Part shown: one piece after another, positions 9,743-22,175 of the stretch | How the letters are laid out: every line of letters starts with the position of its first letter | How positions within the stretch are numbered: the stretch's first letter is position 1 | Source of the DNA: Corinectria fuckeliana | Lineage: Eukaryota > Ascomycota > Sordariomycetes > Hypocreales > Nectriaceae | DNA: 64,000 nucleotides | Assembly: GCA_019137255.1 (NCBI GenBank) | Contig: WPDH01000160.1 | Location: 62,001-126,000 of the forward strand | Reading direction: 5' to 3' | The notes under the pieces: generated by a model | Told to the model about the DNA's origin: nothing | The model's database searches: none | What the model saw: the letters and a program-made list of their open reading frames with translations, nothing else | Translations under genes and position numbers: made by a program

Positions 9743-12700
9743 ATGGCGAACCCGGCTCCCGCGTTTCAGCACACCAACCTGTCTATCAAAGACGCTCTGT
9801 ATAATCATCTTGTCTTACCTCCTCGACTACCTCATCGCGAGGACCCGAATATAGTCGACGTTGAAAATGAACTCGTTGAGCGCGTTCTGGAATCAGCCCG
9901 GCAGATGCGAGGTCTTCCCAGCAACCAGTTCCAGCCGGTTTGGGACGCTATTGGCCGCAGTATCCAGGCCACAAAAGCCATCAACTTTCGCGGCCGTATC
10001 GATTATTCTATTCTTGCGAGGGAGCTGAATGCCCTCTCAGAAACCGACTTCATCATTGTTCACATTCATTGCCAGAACTGTGCCCTGTTCATTCGGCGGT
10101 CACATGAGTGAGCTTCCCTGCCTGTCATCGGAGTCCTTCTACTGACTCTAAATAGCGCTGTTCTTGGGCCTTCTGTCATCTTCGAAGCCTTCGAGACCTC
10201 GGCTCGCAATGAGGACATCTTGGCCGCCGAAAACGCCCTTCAGTGGGACTTCCCTGGATGTGCGGTTGCCGTGCGAATGTCAACCTTTCTCGACGATGGG
10301 TTCATCAACAACCTCTCCAAGTTCCTCGAGAGCACTTCCCGAGAGTCCGTCCAGGACTTTTCAGCACACACATTCAAGGCTGGCGCCATGATTGTCGAGT
10401 ATCGCAATACCCCGGAACCTTCCCTGATCACATCCATGTTGATGGGGCTTCTCGAAGAGAATGGCCATCGGTTTGCCCCGAAACGAGTGCAAAAGATGGT
10501 CAGAGACGACGTGTGCTGGAAGAATGCCAAGAAGCCTTGGAGGCGACTCCCGTACTGGCTGGTATTGCGAGTGGCAATCTCACGCTACCTCTGCCTCAGG
10601 ATCGGCGACGAAGTTGGCCGTGCCGAGTACAAGTTCTTCGTCGCTGGTCTGCTGCACAACTTCATGTCCGACATCCAAGGCCCGGAAATCAGCATTGAGC
10701 ACCTTGATTACCTGAAGAAGAAGATTTGTCGTCGAATAGTCAAACTCGAGGTCGACAAGCAACGTGCGCAAAACCCCGCCGCCGCAGCCCGCGTCGAGTA
10801 TCTTTTTCGCAGTGTTGGTCCCTGGCTGCAGAAATCCGTCCGCAGCGCAACGGAATTTATCGAGGCCGCTTGGGGTCAACAGAAACTCAAGATGGCAAAG
10901 GTAATTCCCTCTCTTCCTCGTCAGGCAGCACCGAGCGATCTACGGCTTGACTTGCTTGTCAGTGGAACGCAACTCCACAACATTACGCTTGGGTATTCCA
11001 AACCCAGAAAGCGCGATCTTCAAGTCGGTAACTGTGCGAACGTGAATAGAGCTTCAGAAAAGCATCTGAATAAACTTGTTCGAGTACATGGCAAGTTGAT
11101 TGACGAAGAGATGGCCTGCAAGCAGTTCTGTCGAGAACCACCCTCGTTTACTGCCCGCGAGCAGAGAAGGGCTATCGGCCAGACCGCATCGAGAATTCTG
11201 GACTACATGGATCATGCTGTGAAGGTGTACGAGAACAATCCCCAGTTAATGAGTATTGCGATCATCAATATCATGGATCTCTGGATCAAGATCGACGAGC
11301 AGACTTGCAGTCTCTATCCGTTGTTACGAGAATATCACCCCATCTTCCGTCCCGATATGCTGGATGCTGTGCTGGCTCCGCAGTTTGGCGGCATGGAACG
11401 GGTTCAAAAGATCCAGCTCTATATTCAGGGCCGGATCACGGCTTGTGAACGATTCGCGCCTGACATCTTTGAAGACCCGATCCCTGGGTCATTTGGCCAT
11501 AGATTCTACGAAGAATCTCCAGACTCGGCTCAGTTGAAAGAGCTACACGGAGACATTGAAGACCGGGCAGAGGATCTCAGACTGGAAAAGGAAAGAGAAT
11601 GGCAGCGCAAGTCTGAGGAATATGCGTCGCTCTCAAAGAGGATCGACGAGAGCAGTTGCCTTTACCTAGACGACGACGAAAACCCTGGCTATCGTCGCAT
11701 TCATGACCACGGCTGCCCGCGATGCCGTTGGACGAATCAACTCCAGAGAATGCGGATTCAGGCTTTTGAGCACCTCCTGCCATCGGATCCAGTCGCCGCA
11801 AAGGCTGTCATCTTCGAGCTGGCTTGCCCAGGGCCGTTCGCCGCGTATCGAGATGTCACCTGGCGAGTGATTTCAAGCCTGGCTCGTCCATATTTGGAGG
11901 ATATTGGCAAGCCGAAGTGCTACATCAGAGAGTATGGGCAGCTTGTAGAGTTCTCCAACGAGACCACCATGAGCTGTTCATTGGCATCGAAGACGAAGCC
12001 TTGTAAGTTGACCATTTTGTCCTGCTACCACTTGACTAACTTGTGTTGCGCAGTCTTGACAACGCATTATTCCTCGCTATCCTTCCCCGTCGAGTGGAAA
12101 AGCGGAAAAGACGGCGTGTGCCGACCAAACGCGTTGAGGCTGACCTTTTTTGACGACGAAACGAAAGCATGGCCTGGTCGTCGAAATGGCCGACTGACAT
12201 TTCTCTCTCACGTGAAGCTGCAGATACCCAACTCTTCTCCATTCTCCAAGCTGCTGCAAGATCCCGCCTTCTATGAAAGCATCTACGGTCCATCTTCATA
12301 CGAGATTGTTTCCACGGCGTCAAAGTGTCCTCCAGGCATCAACGTCCACGAGTACCTCGCATTCCAGACAGTCGCTTCCGGAAAGTCTCGACGATGGCTC
12401 TCATTCCTAACGGAGCTCGGCTCGGCAAACCTCAACTTTTCGAATGAAGCCACTATGCTGCTCCTTGGCTACTTGATGGCACAATGCGGTCCTCAAGAGA
12501 GCACAGATGACCCTCTACGATTGATTCACGGCGCCTTTCGAGACAGAGCCTTTTGCGAGAAACTCATTCAGCAGTTGTCTCTTCGCCTGGACACTTTATC
12601 TGCCAACTGGAGAGAGACGCATCTCATGGAAACCATCATCTCTGTGACAATCCGAATCGTGGACCTGACTATCGCAGCGAAGCTCAAATCTGTCGAAACC

Positions 12701-15700
12701 GAAGCGCTTTCTCTGCTCACCCGGGCTAGATATATTTGCGTTCGATGGTTCAAGCTCCTTCGCGCCGAGACGTACAAGGTCACGGACTCGGAAACAGCCC
12801 GGCGGTTTCAAAAGTACGCCCTGTGGGCTGGACTACTGTGCAAGCGTACATTTGCACTTAACTCTCATCGTCTGCTGGACCAAGTTCTCGATGATGCCTC
12901 GCTACAGGCATTCATCCAGAGCAGTGTTATGATACACGACAGCCTGGTTGTTGAAGTGGCATCGTTGCCAACGGTTCTGCAACACGCTGTTATTCGGGAT
13001 ATGAGATTGTCCCATGTTCTTGGTACTAAAATCTCTTCTGCCATTGTGTCGAGGCCTGATGTGTTCGGGTCTTCTTTGAAGGACATGTGGCCGGAGGAAG
13101 AACAGCGTGCAAGGAAGTTTTCCCACGTCACGCACCAAGGGTCCAGTTGGGTTTCGTGCCAAACAACCGGAGGTGAGGAGAGCAATGCGCAGAGCGTTCT
13201 GTACAACTGTGTCGAGGGTGTGCTACTTGTTGACGGATGTCCGATGGGCGTAAGTTACGCCACAGGAACGGCTCAACGACTGATGTGCTGACTCTTCAAA
13301 GAAACTGCCCGAGGACCAACACACGTCTCCTATCCTGCATGAGCTTTTTGGAGATCAAGTGCTCCTGACGTTCCCTTCAGATCGTCCGCGGATGCAATAC
13401 AGTAAGATACCCTCACCTTGCGATGCTAACGCTGCTGACCTCAACCAGCGCTTTGTGTGAGGCCCCGAGGCTTTCAAGTTCACGTTGGATTTGGTAATTC
13501 TGGAGACATGATCATCAGGGCTTTCCGACAGCCGTACTCTCTTCAGCTTATACCAAGAGACACTTTTCGAAGGGGTCAGAACTGGGACCTGCCTGGACCA
13601 CTACTGGATGGATGTTTCCATTGGCTGTGGGTTTCATAATACTCGAAACAAGTTCCAAGCTGCGCTAACATGGCTTAGGAATCTCAGAAACGGAGAGGTG
13701 TTGATTACGAAGAGTCATAGGCCCTGGCCGGAACCGCAGTTCCAGGGCTACAAACTCAGCTTGGAGACGAAGACATGTACCCAGACGCGCCAATACCGGG
13801 AAAGAACCATCATCGACAGTGTTGTGAACCCTTACAGCCCACTATTCAACCGTGCGACTCGTATTCTCGAAGCGTTTGAGTATCGGAGGCACATCATGGT
13901 TATTCAACCGGGGGGGGGGCGACATTTACAAGTTGAGTTGCCACGGCTTCAAATCCTGTTTCACGTCAACCACAATCTTTTACTGCAGTCGCCGCAGCTT
14001 CAGTGTCAGATTGACCGCGATCAAGACGCCGGAACATGGTATGGCCTGCAGAGCAAACTCGTATGCAGCAGTATTACGAATCCCCTGCACAAGTCAATTC
14101 TGGTTCCACTGGGCAATTTTTCCGTGGCTCGGTCGGATGGGTGCCATGTTGCAATCAGGATTGATCCCAATGGCTCATACGGAAGATTTCCCATCAACAC
14201 AACATTGGGGCGACTGGATTGTGCCGCCGAACCGGTCTTGGTGTATATGAAGGCTTTGCTACACGCCTGCACCTCGTTTGTCATTCCTGATCCTCTCACC
14301 GGCCGCACAGGGACCGAAGAGGCGCTTGAGTGGCTCCTGTCTGGCGTTTCACAACCATGGACTCCTCTCAGTTTACCACCGATGGAATATCTGGCGCGCA
14401 TCGCCCAGCTCGTACCCCGTCGCGAGTATTACCCTCATGATCTTCGCGTCATGAGAACAGACCACTGGATCGAATCGCTGCCAGTGACTATTCAGAGCTC
14501 AGCCTTCAAACCAATTGTGGCGCGAATATTGCAAGTGTCCAAAAGCCTTGGAGCGATTTCGGACACGAACACAAACCCCGAGGTTGTCCAGATCCCCAAA
14601 CCTCCCTCATCAGACGAATCTCATCTACACATTCGAGCGCTGTTGAGACACCAAGCACTCCAGAGACACGTCGCGGATGCAAGCTCTCGTCGTCTACCGA
14701 TTGTTAGAATATACAATCCACGAGACCGTCCGTCTCACGAGAACATAGGACACCGAAACGTTCTTGAGGTTACCCACTGGATTCGAAAATGGCCTCAAAG
14801 TTTGGACACGACAGAGAATCTGGTCCAACTTCTTGCTGCTCACAACATCGTTGGTGGCTTTGGCACGGCTTTCGACAAGGCGTCTCTGAGCGACAGACTG
14901 AATGTGGACATTGTTCAAAATTGGGGATCGCTTGTCGAATTTGTGCAAAATTCTCCTGGTCGATACAGCCTCATGTTCCTGCTGGGGCTGATGGCTTTCC
15001 GCATCGATGCCAAGTTGTCACTTATTCGCACTCTGATTGCTTTTGCCATCTTCAAAGAACTGCAAACCCTGGAAACGCCCATCTGGGACGAGTTCAAGAT
15101 TTTCCAGCCAGACGAAGTCCCCCAGTTGGACTACATACTCCAGCTACTCAAGCCGTTCAGAATACCACCTCCCGAAAATAAGATGGCCGGGCTAGAGGAA
15201 TTTGCGAGCGCAAAGCAGAGGCGAAAGTTGCTAACCGAGCGAATGAACCACGAACGCAAGGTCGAAGAAGACTGCAGAACATTTGTAAACCTACTCTTGG
15301 AGCAGTGGCCTTGTCTAGAGCCAACTGATCGTGGCATACCTGATGGTCTGCTGATTGACGTCGACTCGGCGCTGGAGGCAATCCGCCCGGAATGGAGACG
15401 GTTGTACATGAACATGGACTTGACAACGCATTTGCGTAAAGTTCAGACAATCTTGGACCGGCGAACATCCAAGATCGGGTACACGGCACCTGTACCTAGC
15501 CTATCCGAAGATGTCTTTGCTACAAGGCTCCGCGGAAACGAACTACCTGACCTCCGCCAATTGCTTTTGAAGCCGCTATCCACGCAACCCTTTGGGTTCA
15601 CAAACGGCGATCTTAAGAACAGGCCGTTTGTCTTTCAGGAAGAATCCGTCGCCGACGGAATCAACCATCCTGCCTGGCCATGGAGCACGAATCTTGCTTT

Positions 15701-18700
15701 GGGGAGACCCAAGCCGCAGTTCCCAGTGAATAAGAAATTCGCAATCACGCCTCTTCCCACAGAAAACGAGGTGGCTACAGCAACATGGCAATTGGACATG
15801 ATTTCTCACAACCTGGGCAAGTCAAAATCCGAGGTGAGAAAACGGTACGCCACCGAGTTGCGGAAGAGCCTGGTGGCATTCCAAAGCCTCAATCCTGCCA
15901 TATATGCGGAGAAAGTTTCAAAGTTCAACCACCAAGGGCAGGAGGCGATTGAAGCTATTTCCAAAAAGGTCGAGTCGACCTTTCGGGATATTCGGTCTTC
16001 TCTTGATGCTCCTAGCACGAACTCTTCTTCTAGGCAGATTAAATGGCTGAAGGAAGGGGGCCTGTGGCCTGTCGTCACGAAAGGCACAGTCCTTGGGCAG
16101 CTGGCCTTTACACGATCCCAAGAGCTTTTCGGGAGTAACATGCACAAGACTTTGATCGGAATGGGCGTTGGTATCACAGAGCTTCAGCGAGAAATTCGGC
16201 TTGACGATCTTGTCCTCAAGAAAGCGTCTGGACAGTACCGCGAGGAAAAGGCCAACAAAGGACATAGCAACTGGAACCCCAACGAGTATCCTGACTGGCT
16301 GCTGTTGGAGATTGAGTCCAACATGATGATCCGTCCTGTCCAGATCGATGTGGCTTTGGCAACAATTTCGCCGGAGTCCGGACGTAACTCTGTCCTTCAG
16401 ATGAACATGGGACAAGGTATGTGATTCGTGTCCAAATGACTCGTGTCAAAAACGGATTGTGAGGAGCCATGGTGAGAAGAGGCTAACATTGTTGTAGGAA
16501 AAACCTCTTGCATCATTCCAATGGTTGCTGCCGCTCTGGCTGACAAGACGAGGCTCGTACGCGTCATTGTCCCGAAAGCATTGCTGCAGCAGAATGCCCA
16601 ACTGCTACAATCCAGACTCGGTGGCATCCTTGGACGCAAGATCAGACATGTTCCGTTTTCTCGACGCACACCAAATACTAAGCAGAATATTGCTATATAC
16701 GATGCCGTTCACAGGGACATAATGAAGTCGGCCGGCATCATGATTTGCCAGCCTGAACACATCATGTCGTTTATGCTCAGCGGCCGTCAGCGTCTTTTGG
16801 ACAACCAGCTTCCACAGGCTGAGGCAATGATCAAGGTCCAGGAATGGCTGACGAGGGTCTCCAGAGACATCTTGGATGAATCCGACTACACTCTGGCTGT
16901 TCGCACACAACTCATCTACCCGTCTGGCTCTCAAATGAGCGTTGACGGCCACCCTCATCGATGGCTAGTGGCTGAGGCGGTTCTGCGGCTGGTAGACGGA
17001 TACGTCTTTGACCTCAGTCTCGCCTTTCAAAACTCCATCCGTATTCTTCGACGCACCAGCGGGGGGTTTCCACTCCTCTTTTTCCTGCGAACTGACGTTG
17101 AAGATGAGTTGATTCGCAAAGTGACTGCTGATATATGCCAGGGCCTGGGCGGTATTCTCCCAATGACTGCTTCCACGATGCCACAGGCAGACAGAGTGGC
17201 CATCAAGGACTTTGTGTCGGCACGGAAGCCTAGACCCCGCAGCATCGAGCGAATTCAGAGGCTTTGTCCGGATCGTCCAAGCATCCGACAGACTGTGTAC
17301 CTCCTTCGAGGTTTACTAGTGGATCGAATCCTGATGTCGACGTTAAGAAAACGGTGGAACGTGGAGTACGGGCTTCACCCGCACCGCGACCCAATCGCGG
17401 TTCCCTTCCACGCGAAAGGCGTTCCGAGTGAGCAGTCGGAATGGGGTCACCCCGATGTGGCGATTCTTTTGACATGCCTTGCCTTTTACTATGACGGCAT
17501 CAACCTCGCTCAGCTCCGACAGTGTCTCGAGCATATTCTCAAGTCGGACGACCCATCGACGGAGTACGACAAGTGGACGATGAGTATCGAAAACTATCCG
17601 TCGTCTCTCCGAGCGTGGAACTCGATCAATGTCGACGACGAGATACAGCTCACGGAAATTTGGAGGAACGCCAGGTACAACCGCGTTGCGATCGACTACT
17701 TCTTGAACAACTTTGTGTTTCCGCAACACGCAAAGCAATTCAAGGTCAAGCTGCAATCCAATGGTTGGGATATTCCCTTGTTCCCGCTCATCAAAGAACC
17801 AGCGGGCTCCAAGCGCCCGGCCAAGCCGTTGACGACGGGCTTCAGTGGCACCAACGACAACCGGACCATGCTGCCTCTGAACATCAAGCAGCAGGATCTT
17901 CCGAGTCTGCTACATACTAGCGCTGAGGTTTTGACATACCTTTTGCACCCACGCAACCGTCTCTGTGTCTTGCCTCACGAGGTGAATGGGGGCCATAACC
18001 CGGGAAGAGCATCGGAAATCGACTTGCTTCATAGACTGAACAGGAGATCTATCCGTGTCTTGATTGATGCAGGTGCCCAGATCCTTGAAATGGACAACCT
18101 GACTCTGGCCCAACAGTGGCTGAAGGTCGATAGCACCGCTCTCGCGGCCATGTACTTTGACGAAGGGAACAAGCCTTGGGTAGTCACCAAGCAGGGGAGA
18201 AGGACGCCACTCCTCGCGTCGCCCTTTGCCGACGACCTGCAGATGTGTCTGGTATATCTCGACGAGGCAAGTTCCCCAAGTTGTTTGTGTATTCTAAGCT
18301 GACTCCTGTAGGCGCATACTCGTGGCACCGATCTCAAGCTCCCGCCACAGGCTCGCGGAGCTCTTACGCTTGGCCTCGGCCAAACAAAGGATCACACAGT
18401 TCAAGGTTGGTAAGGGCATAGTGTTTAGTTTCCAGAACTAACAAGAGTACAGCTGCCATGCGACTTCGTCAGCTTGGAACTACGCAGTCCGTGACGTTTT
18501 TCATCCCGCCCGAGGTCCATCAAGGCATAGCCGATTTGCAAGAAAAAACCATGTACGAACCAATTGACTCTGCTGACGTGTAAGTATCCCGCTCTTGATT
18601 TGAAGTTCAGGCTGACGGTGTTTAGAATCGAGTGGCTTCTCGACAACACCTGCGAGAGTATCGAACAACTTCAGCCCTTGTACTATTCCCAAGGAAAGGA

Positions 18701-20112
18701 TTATTGCCGCCGAATGCAAGCGACCTTGACCAACCCAAGCTTTTTGAAGAACAGGTCCCAGAGGGAAAAGTACGTCGCGACAATCAAGCAAGACGAGCAG
18801 CAAACGCTGCAGCAGCTTTACGACCCGAAGCAAAAGGCCAGAGGCATGCCGTATCACACCTCAACAAACAAGGAACTAAAGGACTTTATGGACGAACTCG
18901 ATGCCCGGAGAAAGACATTCCAGGACACCGGACGTGCAGTTCGGGCCACAGCACTGCAACAGGTAGAGCAGGAACGAGAGGTCGCTTTCGAAGTCGAGTC
19001 GGTGCGACAGGTCAAACGGCCACACCATTACGCGGCGCACTCGTTCCAGAGCCTCCATTCCGACTTGGAGGTTTTTGCGCGAACGGGGAACATGCCGGCC
19101 GACACTCACTACTTTACCCATGTATTCTCTTCTCTGTCGAAAACAGGGCTTGGCCGCAAGTTCAGGGTCTCGCGAAACGCCACCGATTCGAGGCTGTTTG
19201 TGACGGGCGAGTTCGAAAAAACAATCAAGCAAAAGCTGGACGACGCAATGGACAACTTTCTTGTGAGTGCTTACCCCATAGTTTGCAGGATACAAGATAC
19301 TAACAGTGCTGAAGCGACCGGTCAATTGGATCCTCTGGAGCCCCGTCTCAGAAACGGCTGTTGTCATCATCCCCGAGGAGGCAGATGAGCTGATACCGAT
19401 ACTACGCGATCCAAGAAGCGTCTTCAAAGCACACCTCCTGACATACGCAGCGCCCATTACACGCAAGATGCTCCAGTTCAACGACTTAACCTACTACAGC
19501 ATTCCACCGCTTCCCCACAACTGGAAAGCGCCGGAGTGGCTTCGCGTTGAGCTGGGCATTTACGCAGGCCGTCTTTACTTTGAATGGAGCGAGTACGAGG
19601 GCATGTGCAACCTTCTAGGTATCCAAGAAGGCATCATAGACAACGAGGACTTTGACGCGTCGATGACGCTGGACGGAGCGGGGGACGACGAGACCACAGA
19701 GGTTGACCAAGACCTGGCGGCGGCAACTCCAGAGGATGACATCAAGTTCTCAACCAAGCCTTTGACATTCATCCAAGAGTGGCTCGCGGTGCGCCGACGC
19801 GGCCAAGACTTTGCCCACAGCCCAATGGGATTCATCAGCCAGGGCAAGTCCCTCCACGCAGAGCACCCGTTCTTCAGCCAGGCGGACGAAGAGAAGCCGA
19901 GCCAGGGCGACCTGGTATTTGCGCCGCTGACACACCGGCCTGGCAACGAGGACCAGGCCTACCATGACGATGATTACCACGGCGTGGATGACATGGGTGC
20001 CAACGAAGCTGCGGACAGCGACGCGGGCGACGACCATATCGTCTACGACCAGTCCGAGTACTGCAGCAGTGGCAATCCATCCTCGTTGGACTCTGAGACG
20101 AGCTCGGACTGA
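9743..20112 (+). CDS. Giant DUF6606-DUF3638-DUF3645 family protein (often auto-labelled ubiquitinyl hydrolase)
   Basis: Exons I infer: 9743-10107, 10156-12002, 12054-13249, 13302-13401, 13449-13626, 13679-16416, 16498-18266, 18312-18405, 18453-18579, 18626-19262, 19315-20112; they sum to 3282 aa with all phases compatible. The N-terminus (HLVLPPRLPHRED, residues ~20-35) is the DUF6606 start. DUF3638 covers roughly 2000-2220 and contains the P-loop MGQGKTS at ~2138-2144; a DESD motif follows near 2265. DUF3645 (GHPDVAILLTCLAFYYDG) lies near 2450 and LDEAHTRGTD near 2730. The C-terminus is Asp-rich. Together these look like a helicase-type ATPase core inside a very large protein, which is inference. 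Databases call relatives ubiquitin hydrolase, but I see no Cys/His protease signature that proves it. The seventh intron, 18267-18311, is a GC-AG intron (GAG|GCAAGT). The ATG at 9743 has a good CACAATGG context. Confidence 0.88.
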
Positions 20113-20733
20113 GGATGGGTAGTATGCGAGACTTTGGACAGAGAGGATTTTGAGACAACGTGTAGGACATTTGTTCGGTACTGACACTTGCTATCGACTG
20201 GACTAAGAAGTTGGGATTTGGGTTGCCGGGGGTTGGCTTACTTGTAGTGGCTAGTTACAATGTAAGCTCGATGTAAGGATCTGTATGAGCATGCATGCGA
20301 GTCTTGGACTCTGCTTGACAAGGGATCTGGATGTTGTGATGAGATACGATAGCTCACTACTACTTTCGCTGTTATATTTCATGGAAACGTCAGTGACGTA
20401 CGGAGTAGCGCAGTGGGAAGCCCGTATTCGTATTTTGGTCACATGCTCACCCGCTAGGCTGCCAACCTACCTGCCAATCTCTAAACATTCACAGCCTCCT
20501 TTGTCTAAGGACAGGGGTCATAAGCAACTTCAGCACAACCAACAGATTCCCGCCCAACATGCTGCGGCGCGCGGATCTGAAGCCTAGTGCGGCTAGTTTG
20601 GCTATTTCACTCGCTAGGAGGCGAAGTGGAAATTTATCCTAATTCTTTCCTTCTTTTTTAATCAGTCCTCGGCCGGTCAATCTATGGTCAAGTGTCGGAT
20701 GCAGAAGACTTTCCGCACCACATTGGATTCAAA
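20113..20733. other. Intergenic
   Basis: Separates two + strand genes. No gene supported; a 100-codon open frame near 20285-20587 has no recognisable domain. The last ~100 bp are probably promoter and leader of the DUF6601 gene. Confidence 0.45.
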
Positions 20734-21844
20734 ATGGAACACCTAGATCGACATGTGAGATCACCATTGTCCCAATATTCTTCCAGTACCTCGCCTCGGT
20801 CAGCCACTGACTCAAACCCAGCCTCGGCCGTCACCATTTTCCCACTGCCTCCTCCAGTGCAATGGCGAGGCAAACGATAGAGACCACTGTCACGGCTATT
20901 CGCTCCTCCCGGCTTCCTACCTCACCGAAACCGATGACGTCGCCGCACCACGTCTCGATTCTTTCGATGCCGCCATTGATGATGATTTCGACAGAGACCT
21001 GGACAGAGAGCTCGACCTCACGAGGCTGACCAAGATTCGTCGTTGGCTCTGGCTGGTTGGCCGCCCCAACCCAACGCGGCCGCTCCATCGGCAAATCGCC
21101 ATCGGCCGCGAGATCGTCATTGACGAGCGGATGGACATGCATCTCGTCTGGAACACCGGATGCATCTTTATCAAACCTCTCCCTCGCTTTCTATTATGTT
21201 CCGCCTTTTGGTCTCGCTACCTCTCCGGGAGTCCTCACTCGGCGGCAAGCTCCGGCGACGAACAACAGCCCATTTGTAGGAGAGTATCGATCCGCCGACG
21301 CGCCCTGGGCCTCTTATTCTCCTACGTAACCCTCATCCGATACGAGAGCGACTTTCTCATCGCACGGGAGAAGCACCTTCTCCCCAAGGAAGTCACCTGG
21401 CCTACTTGGAGTGCCATGGTCCGCGAATTCATTACCATCGACATCTACGACCATATTGACGAGCGTTTCATATATGGCGAGCTACGTCTTAGCCGTCTTA
21501 ATAAGATCTACAGACTCTCGCCTGGTTTTACTGGCTACGTTCGCGCCTGGCAGCGCTATGACGAGTTTTGGAACCAGACATTTACCATCCTGGCATCCCT
21601 CACCGTTTACATCGCAATTGTCCTGACAGCTATGCAAGTCGGGCTCGCAACAACGACCCTACATGACAATTACGCGTTCAATTGGGCTGCGTACGTCTTC
21701 ACCGTCTTTGCCATTCTCGCACCGCTCATTTTCAGCGGCCTAGCCTTGGTATTCTTTTGTTATCTGTTTGTGAATAACTGGAACTCAACGAAAGCATATA
21801 AGAACAAGCGCATGCGATACATTCAGCCTAAAGCCAAGGTTTAG
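20734..21844 (+). CDS. DUF6601 family membrane protein
   Basis: Fungal integral membrane protein of unknown function. Exons inferred: 20734-20754 (21 nt) and 20822-21844, giving 347 aa. The 67-bp intron has donor GTGAGA, a CTGAC branch site and CAG acceptor, and joins the ATG-containing short frame to the long frame that otherwise has no start before the ATG at 21131. The conserved block includes RRWLWLVGRPNPTRPLH, MDMHLVWNTGCIFIKPLPR and ALGLLFSYVTLIRYESDFLI. Two strong helices lie near the C-terminus (about residues 265-290 and 300-330), followed by a basic tail. DUF6601 genes are common in subtelomeric or accessory fungal DNA (general knowledge), and here the gene borders a decayed region. 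If the short exon is wrong, translation would start at 21131. Confidence 0.75.
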
Positions 21845-22175
21845 ATCAAGCTCGCAATCACCCCACCGTCGATAGTTGCAACTTACGGAAGAGTTTCCAA
21901 AAGGCCTCGCTCATATTTCGCATCTCAACCGTGTAAATCTTTCAAGGCTATAAGCAGTCTGCGTGTCCTGCCGTGGGAATAAGAGCATACACCTTTTCCA
22001 CCAGATTCTTCATCTAAGGACCCGTCACCATCACCCTACTTGAACAGAAACCCGAAACCATTTGAACTGCCAAGGAAATCCGTTCAGATCATGTCGGAGT
22101 GTACTTGTCTAAAATGCTTTTCACTCCTCGGTGCCATTGCCGTTTCATCCAAGGGTAGCCGCTCCAGACTCATCC
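21845..22175. other. Intergenic, with a possible decayed signal-peptide exon
   Basis: Leads into the hydrolase pseudogene. An ATG at 22092 opens a short frame with a hydrophobic stretch (CFSLLGAIAVSS) that could be the remains of the hydrolase signal peptide, ending at a stop shortly after. Nothing else is supported. Confidence 0.35.

Noticed and set aside
12003..12053. Reading this 51-bp segment as coding in the giant protein
   Set aside because: It has a GTAAGT donor, CTAAC branch site and GCAG acceptor; removing it gives SKTKPFLTTHYSSLSFPV, which fits the family, while keeping it inserts a Cys-rich segment.
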